Assembly: GCA_027484385.1 (NCBI GenBank)
Contig: JAIXTB010000246.1
Coordinates: forward strand, 1-37,368
Reading direction: 5' to 3'
DNA length: 37,368 bases
Origin: Neisseriaceae bacterium
Lineage (GTDB): Bacteria; Pseudomonadota; Gammaproteobacteria; Burkholderiales; Chromobacteriaceae
This document shows positions 1 to 8,052 of this stretch, piece by piece. Positions within the stretch are counted from its first letter, which is position 1; each line of letters begins with the position of its first letter. The notes under the pieces are model-generated. The model worked only from the letters and a program-made list of their open reading frames with translations. It ran no database searches and was not told where the DNA came from. Position numbers and translations under genes: made by a program.

Positions 1-273
1 CGCCCTGGCCGCCTGGCTGGACAGGTAGTCGACTGTGCAGACGCGGGGCGGGTTGCCACGGCGCTGGCCACCAGCCATTTCAAGGTCGCCAGCGCAGGCC
101 TATGGCCTGAAAAAGCAGCGCCGGAACGCTTTTTGCCAAACGTATGTTTAAATTAACCTTTCGTTTTTATATAAAACACACGACTTAGATCAAGTAATTG
201 CACCGTAGACCCTTGTCTAGCCACAGCACGCTGCATAGACTGGCGGCTGCCCTGCATCCACCAGACACACTGC

Positions 274-1104
274 ATGATCCGCCTGCCCTCCATTATGCCC
301 ACCCGGCTGACCCTGCTACTGCTTGGCAGCTTGCTGGCCAGCACGGCTACCGCACAAACACACCGGGCTTGCACCCAGCTGATTGCATCGGGCAACCCGG
401 AGTACCCGCCTTTTCTGTGGGTCGCCCCAGACGACGAAAAAACCCTGCAAGGCGCCAATGCAGAGCTGATGCAGCTGTTATCGCGGGAAATCGGCATACC
501 CATCGTGATGCGCAACGCCGGGCCATGGGCACGCGTGCAAGAGGCGGCCAAAGCCGGGCGTGTCGACCTGATCGCCGGGGCGTTTTATACCCTGCCACGC
601 CGCCTGTACATGAGCTATATCCAGACGCCGTTTTACCAGACACGCAGCGCGGTATGGACGCGTGAAAACAAAGCGCCGGCGTACGGCAAATGGGCCGACC
701 TGGTTGGCCGCAACGGCATTACCGTGGTGAATAACAGCTTTGGTGAAGAGTTCGACCGCTTTGCCGAGCAACGCCTGACCATGCAAACGGTAGGCAGCGT
801 AGAAAACGCCATGCGCATGCTCAGCATGGGCCGGGCCGATTACCTGATCTACGAAGAAGCACCCGGCCAGGCCTACGCCAACAAGCTGGGCATACGCAAT
901 ATCCGCGTAGCCAGCACGCCGGTAAGCCGCGAACCCTTGTACCTGACGCTCACGCACCAGTCGCCCTGCTTCACCCCGCAGCTATACGACAAACTGAACA
1001 AAGCGCTGAAGAAACTGGTAGACAACAATGTGATGGAACAGCTGGTAAGCAGCAACAGCGAGCGCTGGCAAACCATGCAAGAGGCGCAGCTGGAAATCCG
1101 CTAG
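274..1104 (+). CDS. Periplasmic solute-binding protein, SBP_bac_3-like (amino-acid ABC transporter substrate-binding family)
   Basis: ORF with signal peptide (LTLLLLGSLLASTATAQ) and SBP_bac_3-like body (GNPEYPPFLWV, GRVDLIAGAFYTLPRR, GSVENAMRMLSMGRADYLIYE). Internal ATG at 295 is an alternative start. Confidence 0.8.
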   Translation: MIRLPSIMPTRLTLLLLGSLLASTATAQTHRACTQLIASGNPEYPPFLWVAPDDEKTLQGANAELMQLLSREIGIPIVMRNAGPWARVQEAAKAGRVDLIAGAFYTLPRRLYMSYIQTPFYQTRSAVWTRENKAPAYGKWADLVGRNGITVVNNSFGEEFDRFAEQRLTMQTVGSVENAMRMLSMGRADYLIYEEAPGQAYANKLGIRNIRVASTPVSREPLYLTLTHQSPCFTPQLYDKLNKALKKLVDNNVMEQLVSSNSERWQTMQEAQLEIR

Positions 1105-1120
1105 CCCATGGCCGCCCCGC

Positions 1121-1160
1121 AACAGAAAGCCCCGCAAGTCTCCCTGCGGGGCTTTCTGTT
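1121..1160. terminator. Bidirectional intrinsic terminator between convergent genes
   Basis: Perfect 16-bp inverted repeat AACAGAAAGCCCCGCA (1121-1136) / TGCGGGGCTTTCTGTT (1145-1160), 8-nt loop, between the stops at 1104 (+) and 1176 (-). Confidence 0.85.
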
Positions 1161-1175
1161 ACGTCAATACGCAGG

Positions 1176-2771
1176 CTATAAGCGCCGGCGCAGCGCGTCG
1201 GCGGCGCGCAAGGCCAGCGCATACACCGACAGCTGCGGGTTGGCACCGATACTGGTGGGAAACACCGAGCCATCGATTACCGTGACATTGTCCAGCTGCC
1301 AGTGGCGGCCTGTCTGGTCCACCACCCCGTGGCGCTCGTCGGCAGACATCATGGCGCCGCCCATCACATGTGCACTCACCACGCGGGTACGCAGAATCTG
1401 CATGGGCAGCTGGCGGATCATGTCTTGCGCCTGGCGCCAGCTGGTGGCCAGACCCGCGTCTTCGTGCACCGGCAACACGGCACGGGCACCGGCGGCGAAC
1501 TGGATCTCGGCCATTTTCAGCAATGCCCTGCGTGCTGCCTCCCACTCCACCGCGCCTAGCGGGTAGCTCAGCACCGGTGTGCCATCGCTGCGCAAGCCTA
1601 CGCTGCCACCCACGCTTTGCGGGTGAAACCCGTCGCGCATCAAGGCCAGGGTCACTTGCCAGTGCGGCAGGTTCTGCATCAGCCGCTGGTGCGCCTGGCC
1701 ATTGCCAGGGAGCGTGGCTGCCATGATCAGCGGGTGCACCGGCGGCACCTCCAGCTTGTAGCCCAGCGGGCCATCTAGCGGCTGGGTATGCAGGAAGTGA
1801 TCGCTATAAATGGTTTGCGGCGCACCGTTAAAGCCCTCTACCGGCTGGCGGAATAGCCCGCCAGACATGACCACCGGGTGCAGAAAGGTGCGTTTGCCCA
1901 GCAGGCGGTACGGGTCGGGCGCATGGCTGCGCAGCAGTACCGCCGGGGTGCCGATAGCACCGGCAGACAGCACCACCTGGCGCGCCCGTACCACGACACG
2001 GCGGCCGCTAGGCTGGATACCGTCCGGCCCCAGCGCCTGCCCGACAATACCCTCGGCGTGGCTACGGCCGGGTGACAGCAACAACTGCTGCACGCGTACG
2101 CGGGTTAGCAGCTGGGCGCCGCTGGCCAGCGCGGCCGGTATGGTGGTAACCAGCATGCTCTGCTTGGCATTGGTGGCACAGCCGGTGCCACAGTAGCCCA
2201 GGTTCCAGCGGCCTTTCACATTGCTGCGAATGGGCGAGTACGGTATGCCCAGCTTGCTGCAGCCTTGCGCCAGCAGGGCGTTATTGGCATTGGGGTCGGT
2301 TTGCCAGGGGCCGACATTGAGCCGGGCTTCAGCCTGCTCGAACCAAGGCTGCAGTGCGGCATCCTGCATGGCGTCCAGACCATGATGGTTGCGCCACCAG
2401 GCCAGGGTATCGGCCGGCGTACGAAAGCAGCTGGTCCAGTTCACCGTGGTACTGCCCCCTACGGTGCGGCCCTGCAAAATGGTGATGCCTTTATCGGCGG
2501 TAAGGCGGTTGGCCGACTCCTGATACAGCTGGGGGTAGGCCTCGGATTCGCGCAGCTTAAAGTGGCGCGAGCTGTACAACCCGCCTTCTTCCACCAGCAC
2601 CACGCGCAAACCGGCGCCGCTGAGCTGCTCGGCCACCATGCCGCCACCGGCGCCGCTGCCCACGATGACCACGTCGCACTCCAGCTGCAGGTCTGGCCCG
2701 TTCTGGCTGGCGTCGGTCACTTTCCAGCCGGCGGCCAGACCGTCTTGCCACAGGTCGGGTAGCTTACTCAT
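1176..2771 (-). CDS. GMC-family FAD-dependent oxidoreductase
   Basis: N-terminal FAD-binding motif VVIVGSGAGGGMVAEQLSGAGLRVVLVEEGG; GMC-type C-terminus (VVSAHVMGGAMMSADERHGVVDQTG...VIDGSVFPTSIGANPQLSVYALALRAAD). Confidence 0.9.
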   Translation of the reverse strand: MSKLPDLWQDGLAAGWKVTDASQNGPDLQLECDVVIVGSGAGGGMVAEQLSGAGLRVVLVEEGGLYSSRHFKLRESEAYPQLYQESANRLTADKGITILQGRTVGGSTTVNWTSCFRTPADTLAWWRNHHGLDAMQDAALQPWFEQAEARLNVGPWQTDPNANNALLAQGCSKLGIPYSPIRSNVKGRWNLGYCGTGCATNAKQSMLVTTIPAALASGAQLLTRVRVQQLLLSPGRSHAEGIVGQALGPDGIQPSGRRVVVRARQVVLSAGAIGTPAVLLRSHAPDPYRLLGKRTFLHPVVMSGGLFRQPVEGFNGAPQTIYSDHFLHTQPLDGPLGYKLEVPPVHPLIMAATLPGNGQAHQRLMQNLPHWQVTLALMRDGFHPQSVGGSVGLRSDGTPVLSYPLGAVEWEAARRALLKMAEIQFAAGARAVLPVHEDAGLATSWRQAQDMIRQLPMQILRTRVVSAHVMGGAMMSADERHGVVDQTGRHWQLDNVTVIDGSVFPTSIGANPQLSVYALALRAADALRRRL

Positions 2772-3264
2772 TCAACAGTCCTTTCATGCTGGCAGGCAGC
2801 TGGTACGACATGCCGGCCCAGCTGGCGGTATCGCCATACCAGCCAGCGTACAACAAGCCATGCAGGCCTTGATAGGCACTGCGCAGCAGCGTGAGCCGGC
2901 TATAGCGCCAGCCATCCAGCGTGGCACGTACTTGCTCGGCACTGGCGTCTTGCCAGGCGGGGCGCAGGCCCAGCGCCATGCGTGCCAGCGGCTGCTGCAG
3001 CAGGTCGAACAGCTGGCGCAGCTCGGCCTGGCTGGCCAATGGCAAGCCGGCAATGGCAGCGAGCGTATTGTCTACTACCGATATGGGTGCCGTGGCCGGC
3101 AGGCTACCCAGCATGCCGCGCCCCAGCGCAGCGATCAGCTGGCGGTCTGCCGCATCGGCCGCAAAACCGGGGGCCGGGTGCGGTGCGGCCAACCTGGCGG
3201 CCACGCCCAGCGCTACGGCACCCAGCAGGCCGGTGCGAATGAACTGGCGTCGGTTGAATGTCAT
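2764..3264 (-). CDS. Small twin-arginine-signal protein, probable small subunit partner of the GMC oxidoreductase
   Basis: Likely start MTFNRRQFIRTGLLGAVALGVAA (Tat-like RR motif) at 3264, overlapping the upstream ALDH stop (TCAT); 3' end overlaps the GMC start by 8 nt. Confidence 0.75.
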   Translation of the reverse strand: MTFNRRQFIRTGLLGAVALGVAARLAAPHPAPGFAADAADRQLIAALGRGMLGSLPATAPISVVDNTLAAIAGLPLASQAELRQLFDLLQQPLARMALGLRPAWQDASAEQVRATLDGWRYSRLTLLRSAYQGLHGLLYAGWYGDTASWAGMSYQLPASMKGLLNE

Positions 3265-4691
3265 TTCATGCGCCCCAGCATCAGGTTCAGCAGCCATTGC
3301 ACCAGCTTGCCATGCGGTGGCTGGGTCAGCACGGTACCGGCAAAGCGGGACTGGTAAAACACCGGTTTCATCTTGCTGAAGGTGGCAAAACCCTCGTAGC
3401 CATGGTAGTGCCCCATGCCGGACGGCCCTACCCCGCCAAACGGCAGTTGGTCTTGCACCACGTGCATCAGGGTATCGTTTACCGACACGCCACCCGCCAC
3501 CGTACCCTGCAGTACGGTGCGGATACGGCGGCGGTTGTCGTCGTACAGGTAAATTGCCAATGGCCTGTCGCGGCCATTGATATAGGCCAGCGCATTGCCC
3601 AGTTTGTCGTAAGTCACAATGGGCAGCAGCGGGCCGAAGATTTCCTCGCGCATCACCGTGCTGTGTGCCGGGGCGTTGTCGATGAGGGTCAGCGGTAGCT
3701 TGCGCGCCGCCGCCAGCGCCGCGTCGCTACTGCCTGCGGCCAGCACCTCGACCCGTGCGCCCATCTGGGCGGCCTCGTCGCGCCAGCGCAGCAGGCGGTC
3801 GTAATGTGTCTGGTTGATGATGGCGGTGTAGATGTGGGTGGCCGCCGGGTCCGGAAAGGCAAGAGCGGCCTGACTGCGTAGCGCGGCCAATAGCGCGTCG
3901 CGGTCGTCCTGGTGCACCAGGACGTAGTCGGGCGCCACACAGGTCTGGCCGGCGTTGAGCATTTTGCCGGCGATCAGGCTACCCGCTACGCGGCGCATGT
4001 CGAAGCCGGGGGCAATCAGCACCGGCGATTTGCCACCCAGCTCCAGCGTGACCGGTGTCAGGTTGGCCGCAGCCGCCTGCATCACGCTGCGGCCAACCCG
4101 CGTGGAGCCGGTAAACAGCAGGTGGTCAAACGGCAGCGCGGCAAAAGCCTGCGCCACGGCCACATCGCCATTGACCACTTGCACCACGTCGTCACCCAGG
4201 TACTGGCGACACAGCTTTTGCAGCAGGGCCCCGCTATGCGGCGACAGCTCGGACATCTTCACCATGGCGCGGTTGCCCGCCGCCAGCGCCGAGGTCAGCG
4301 GCCCCAGCGCCAGGAACACCGGGTAGTTCCACGGCACGATGATGCCCGCCACGCCCAGCGGCTGCGGCAGCACGCGGGCCGTGGCCGGCCAGAACCAGAA
4401 CGACACCCCGCGCCGCTGCGCCCGCATCCAGCCGCCCAGCTTGCGCTGCGCCAGACGTATGCCCTCCAGCGAGGGAAACAGCTCGGCCAGCCGGGTTTCC
4501 ACCGCGCTGCGGCAGCCAAAATCTGCCTGCAGCGCATCTATCCAGTCTTGCTGGTGCGCCGTTACCATACTGGCCAGGTCAGCCAGCCAGCGTTGGCGGG
4601 TGGCGTAATCGGGTGGCTGCAGCGCAGCCAGCTGCTGCAGGTGGGCCAGCTGGCTGTGCAGGCTATTACCGATAGGGCTGGCGGTATCCAT
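3261..4691 (-). CDS. Aldehyde dehydrogenase, coniferyl-aldehyde dehydrogenase-like
   Basis: ALDH motifs: GIIVPWNYPVFLALGPLTSALAAGNRAMVK, FTGSTRVGRSVMQAAA, VTLELGGKSPV, NAGQTCVAPDYVLV, EEIFGPLLPIV, QLPFGGVGPSGMGHYHG. Confidence 0.9.
   Translation of the reverse strand: MDTASPIGNSLHSQLAHLQQLAALQPPDYATRQRWLADLASMVTAHQQDWIDALQADFGCRSAVETRLAELFPSLEGIRLAQRKLGGWMRAQRRGVSFWFWPATARVLPQPLGVAGIIVPWNYPVFLALGPLTSALAAGNRAMVKMSELSPHSGALLQKLCRQYLGDDVVQVVNGDVAVAQAFAALPFDHLLFTGSTRVGRSVMQAAAANLTPVTLELGGKSPVLIAPGFDMRRVAGSLIAGKMLNAGQTCVAPDYVLVHQDDRDALLAALRSQAALAFPDPAATHIYTAIINQTHYDRLLRWRDEAAQMGARVEVLAAGSSDAALAAARKLPLTLIDNAPAHSTVMREEIFGPLLPIVTYDKLGNALAYINGRDRPLAIYLYDDNRRRIRTVLQGTVAGGVSVNDTLMHVVQDQLPFGGVGPSGMGHYHGYEGFATFSKMKPVFYQSRFAGTVLTQPPHGKLVQWLLNLMLGRMK
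4060..4098. repeat. Inverted pair of the GTTGGCCGCA oligomer inside the ALDH gene
   Basis: GGTTGGCCGCAG (4061-4072) and CTGCGGCCAACC (4087-4098), perfect 12-bp arms, 14-nt spacer. Confidence 0.85.
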
Positions 4692-4707
4692 ATGCTATGC
4701 TCCTCGA

Positions 4708-4735
4708 ACTTGGGCAAACGACCGTTTAGAGCCCA
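4708..4735. promoter_or_regulatory. Palindromic operator-like site between the divergent ALDH operon and VWA gene
   Basis: Nested inverted repeats TGGGC-AAACG-AC-CGTTT-AGA-GCCCA (4711-4735); core AAACGACCGTTT resembles TetR-family operators. Confidence 0.45.
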
Positions 4736-4781
4736 GACTCTATTACGATTTTCACCGCCTGTCACATATATCTTTATCGCC

Positions 4782-5963
4782 ATGTTGCTCGACTTTTTCT
4801 ACGCCCTGCGCGCCGCCGGCCTGCCGGTTAGCCTGAAAGAACATCTCACCCTGCTGGAAGCGCTGCAGCAAAAGCTGGCGTTTGCCAGCGTGGACGCGTT
4901 TTACCACCTGGCGCGCACCGTGCTGGTGAAAGACGAAAAGTACTACGACCGCTTCGACCGCGTGTTTGCCCAGTACGCGCACGGCATCGAAACCAGCCTG
5001 GACGACCTGCACACCGCCATTCCGGAAGACTGGCTGCGCAAGCAAGTAGAAAAATACCTGAGTGAAGAAGAAAAACAGCAGCTGCAAGCCCTGGGCTGGG
5101 ACAAGCTGATGGACACGCTGCGCCAGCGGCTGGAAGAACAGAAAGAGCGTCACCAGGGCGGTAACAAATGGATAGGCACTGGCGGCACCAGCCCGTTTGG
5201 CGCCTACGGCTACAACCCGGAAGGCATCCGCATCGGGCAGCAGGAATCACGCCACCGCCGCGCGGTAAAAGTGTGGGATCAGCGCGAGTTCCGCAACTTC
5301 GACGACAGCGTGGCGCTGGGCACGCGCAATATCAAGGTCGCCCTGCGCCGCCTGCGCGAGTTCGCCCGCGACGGCGCACCCGAGGTGCTGGACCTGCCCG
5401 GCACCATTGCCGCCACCGCGCGCAATGCCGGCCTGCTGGACCTGCAGATGGTGCCGGAGCTGCACAATGCAGTGAAGGTGCTGGTGCTGTTTGACGTGGG
5501 CGGCTCCATGGACGACCACATCCGCGTGTGCGAAGAGCTGTTTTCCGCCGTGCGCAGCGAATTCAAGCACCTGGATTACTACTACTTTCACAACTGCGTG
5601 TACGAAAGCGTGTGGAAAGACAACGCACGGCGCCACACCGCCAAAACCGCTACCTGGGACCTGATCCACACCTACGGTCAGGACTACAAGTTGATTTTTG
5701 TGGGCGACGCCAGCATGAGCCCCTACGAGATCATCCTGAAAGGCGGCAGCGTAGAGCACATGAACCCGGAGCCGGGCGAGGTGTGGCTGCGCCGCCTGCT
5801 GGCGCACTTCAAGCACGCCGTGTGGCTGAACCCCATGCCGCAAGGCACCTGGGAATACACCCAGTCCATCGGCATGGTGGGCGAGCTGATGCAGAACCGC
5901 ATGTACCCGCTGACGCTGGAGGGGCTGGAGCAGGCCATGCGCCAGCTCAAGCGCAGCAGCTAG
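4782..5963 (+). CDS. VWA domain-containing protein, CoxE-like
   Basis: Product MLLDFFYALRAAGLPVSLKEHLTLLEALQQ...VKVLVLFDVGGSMDDHIRVCEELFSAVRSEFKHLDYYYFHNCVYESVW...RMYPLTLEGLEQAMRQLKR. The upstream extension of the listed ORF (3912) is antisense to ALDH and rejected. Confidence 0.85.
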   Translation: MLLDFFYALRAAGLPVSLKEHLTLLEALQQKLAFASVDAFYHLARTVLVKDEKYYDRFDRVFAQYAHGIETSLDDLHTAIPEDWLRKQVEKYLSEEEKQQLQALGWDKLMDTLRQRLEEQKERHQGGNKWIGTGGTSPFGAYGYNPEGIRIGQQESRHRRAVKVWDQREFRNFDDSVALGTRNIKVALRRLREFARDGAPEVLDLPGTIAATARNAGLLDLQMVPELHNAVKVLVLFDVGGSMDDHIRVCEELFSAVRSEFKHLDYYYFHNCVYESVWKDNARRHTAKTATWDLIHTYGQDYKLIFVGDASMSPYEIILKGGSVEHMNPEPGEVWLRRLLAHFKHAVWLNPMPQGTWEYTQSIGMVGELMQNRMYPLTLEGLEQAMRQLKRSS

Positions 5964-6304
5964 CTGTCACCCTGCCCGTCTGCGGCCAACTGTTTCTCGA
6001 TACGGCGCGCAAACACCGTCATTTCTTTTACTGCCTGCAGGTCACCGCGCGCCTGCGCTACGGCGATGCCGTCACGGTAGGCCGCCAGTGCGGCGGTGGC
6101 CTCCCCGCCTGCTGCCAGCGCCTTGCCCAGCAGCTTCCACGCCGCCGAAAAATCCCCCTGCCGGGCCAGCGCCTCGCGTGCCTGCTGCGCGGCGGCCGGC
6201 CAGTCTTGCGCCTTGGCGTACTCGTTGGCTATGCCAAAGCGCAGTAGCGCGTTATCACGCGGGGTATCACACAGCTTTAACAGGTTTTGCAGCACGGCAG
6301 ACAT
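5960..6304 (-). CDS. Small TPR-like hypothetical protein
   Basis: 114-aa ORF with TPR-like helices (RFGIANEYAKAQDWPAAAQQAREALARQGDFSAAWKLLGKALAAGGEATAALAAYRDGIAVA); preceded by AGGAGCTTGCC-ATG. Confidence 0.7.
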   Translation of the reverse strand: MSAVLQNLLKLCDTPRDNALLRFGIANEYAKAQDWPAAAQQAREALARQGDFSAAWKLLGKALAAGGEATAALAAYRDGIAVAQARGDLQAVKEMTVFARRIEKQLAADGQGDS

Positions 6305-6489
6305 GGCAAGCTCCTACAAGGTTGGCCGCACAGCATTACCGCTGGCACCGCCGCTGGCAACCCCGCCAGCGACAGGGTTTAGCGCCGGTTAGCACGATTC
6401 TTGCCAAGGCGCAGGCGCGAAACGTTTTCCAATACCCGGCGGCGGGCGATGCGCTGGGTGGCGCCCGACGCATGCCCTAAGCCAGCGCG

Positions 6490-6843
6490 TCAGGCCAGCG
6501 CTTGCAGTAGCAGGGCTAGCGCCGCCGGCAATGCCTGTACAAACAGTATCTTGCGGCTGGCCGTGGCCGCGCCATACACCCCGGCTACCAGTACGCAAGC
6601 CAAGAAAAACACCCCCACGCCGGCCGGCGCCCCCGGCAGCAGGCTCCACACCAGCCCCGCCGCCAGAAAGCCGTTATACAGCCCCTGGTTGGCCGCCAGT
6701 ACGCGGCTGGCCTGGGCAAACTCCGGCGTTAGCCCAAAGGCGCGGCGGCCTGCCGGCTTGGTCCACAGAAACATCTCCAGCACCAGGATATACACGTGGA
6801 TCGCCGCCACCAGGGCGGTAACGACAAATGCGGCAAGCTGCAT
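6490..6843 (-). CDS. DUF1304 family integral membrane protein
   Basis: MQLAAFVVTALVAAIHVYILVLEMFLWTKPAGRRAFGLTPEFAQASRVLAANQGLYNGFLAAGLVW matches the DUF1304 pattern; four hydrophobic segments; RBS AAGGAG. Confidence 0.8.
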   Translation of the reverse strand: MQLAAFVVTALVAAIHVYILVLEMFLWTKPAGRRAFGLTPEFAQASRVLAANQGLYNGFLAAGLVWSLLPGAPAGVGVFFLACVLVAGVYGAATASRKILFVQALPAALALLLQALA

Positions 6844-6853
6844 GGCAAGCTCC

Positions 6854-7315
6854 TTATTTGTGTTCGGGTTGCGGCAGCACTTCGAAGTCGGCGCAGCGCG
6901 GCAAATCTGCCAGAATGGCGGCCAGCGCAGGCGGCGGCGGTATCAGCTTGCGCTCGCGCAGGTCCATCCACGCCCCGGCCACCTCGTAAATGGCGGCCAG
7001 CTTGCCATCGGGCTTGATGAGCTGCTGGCGGATTTTCCAGCGGCTGTTATCCGGGCTGGCGGCGGCAACCTGCACGTCAACCGTGATACGCTCGCCCAGG
7101 TGCACCTCGCGGCGGTATTCGGTACTCTCGCGAAACAGTACCGGGCCAAAGCCGTGCGCCATGAAGGCATCCATGCCAAAGCCGGCTGCGGCCAACCACT
7201 CCATGCGGGTGTGGGTGCACAGGTCGGCGTAGGCGTTGTGGCGCATGTGTTGGTTGGCGTCGATATCAGACCAGCGCACTTCTACTACTTTGGTAAACGG
7301 GTGCATGTCACTCAC
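6854..7315 (-). CDS. Acyl-CoA thioesterase (4HBT hotdog family)
   Basis: VEVRWSDIDANQHMRHNAYADLCTHTRMEWL...ERITVDVQVAAASPDNSRWKIRQQL, typical 4HBT. Confidence 0.8.
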   Translation of the reverse strand: MSDMHPFTKVVEVRWSDIDANQHMRHNAYADLCTHTRMEWLAAAGFGMDAFMAHGFGPVLFRESTEYRREVHLGERITVDVQVAAASPDNSRWKIRQQLIKPDGKLAAIYEVAGAWMDLRERKLIPPPPALAAILADLPRCADFEVLPQPEHK

Positions 7316-7323
7316 TCAAAAAA

Positions 7324-7346
7324 GAACGATCGTGCTATTTTGCACG
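7324..7346. promoter_or_regulatory. Putative TetR operator in the thioesterase/TetR divergent intergenic region
   Basis: Imperfect palindrome GAACGATCGTGC (7324-7335) followed by CGTGC-TATTTT-GCACG (7331-7346), between divergent starts at 7315 and 7371. Confidence 0.5.
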
Positions 7347-7370
7347 TAAACAGCACGCAGGCAAACACCC

Positions 7371-7988
7371 ATGAGTAAAAAAGCCCTTACCCGCGAAGCC
7401 ATTCTGCAACAGGCGGTGCGCAGCGCCAGCCAGATCGGCATCAGCCGCCTGACCATCGGCAGCCTGGCCGGGCAGAGCGGGCTGTCCAAAAGCGGGCTGT
7501 TTGCCCACTTTGGCAGCAAGGAAGCGCTGCAGCTGGCCGTGGTGCAGGCGGCACAAGCGCAGTTTGTGGAAGAAGTGGTCAAACCGGCCTTTACTCAGCC
7601 GCGCGGCATGCCACGCCTGCGCGCGCTGTTTCACGCCTGGGTCATGCGCCTGTACGGCGGCAGCATGCCCGGTGGCTGCCCGCTGCTGGCCGCGGCCTAC
7701 GAGTTTGACGACCAGCCCGGTGCCATACGCGACGCGCTGGTGGCGGGCCAGCGCTGGCAGCGCGAGACCCTGCAGCGCCTGTTGCAAGACGCACAAGACG
7801 CCGGCGAGCTGCCGGCAGGCAGTGATGTGCCCCTGCTGGCTTTCATGCTGTTCGGCCTGATACAAAGCGCCCACCACGACCACCAGCTGCTGGACAACCA
7901 CCACAGCGCCCAGCTGGCATTGCAGGGTTTTGAACAGCTATGCGGTACGGCGCAGGCCCCCGCCATACCAACAACACCGGCAACATAG
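7371..7988 (+). CDS. TetR/AcrR family transcriptional regulator
   Basis: N-terminal HTH: TREAILQQAVRSASQIGISRLTIGSLAGQSGLSKSGLFAHFGSKEALQLAVV. Confidence 0.9.
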   Translation: MSKKALTREAILQQAVRSASQIGISRLTIGSLAGQSGLSKSGLFAHFGSKEALQLAVVQAAQAQFVEEVVKPAFTQPRGMPRLRALFHAWVMRLYGGSMPGGCPLLAAAYEFDDQPGAIRDALVAGQRWQRETLQRLLQDAQDAGELPAGSDVPLLAFMLFGLIQSAHHDHQLLDNHHSAQLALQGFEQLCGTAQAPAIPTTPAT

Positions 7989-7998
7989 CAGCAAGAAA

Positions 7999-8031
7999 AT
8001 GGCCGGCACGTCATACGCACGTACCGGCCAT
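7999..8031. terminator. Intrinsic terminator downstream of tpsA (and of tetR)
   Basis: ATGGCCGGCACGT / ACGTACCGGCCAT stem (12 of 13 complementary), 7-nt loop; minus-strand read continues into TTTTCTT. Confidence 0.7.
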
Positions 8032-8052
8032 GTGGCTTGCCTTTAGTAGCGC

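Noticed and set aside
1-156. Partial plus-strand open frame at the window edge (...ALATSHFKVASAGLWPEKAAPERFLPNVCLN*)
   Set aside because: Could be the 3' end of an upstream gene, but too short to assign and another frame also gives a plausible C-terminus; not reported as a feature.
3912-4781. Upstream extension of the VWA ORF
   Set aside because: The extension is antisense to ALDH and unlike VWA proteins; the ATG at 4782 starts a clean family-like N-terminus.
6352-6371. CGCTGGC-AACCCC-GCCAGCG hairpin between two minus-strand genes, considered as terminator
   Set aside because: No U-rich tract follows on either strand; insufficient support.
6302-6854. Identical CATGGCAAGCTCCT at the starts of two adjacent small genes (6302 and 6841)
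   Set aside because: Most simply a shared strong RBS plus start context (AGGAGCTTGCC-ATG); short and not clearly a functional repeat.
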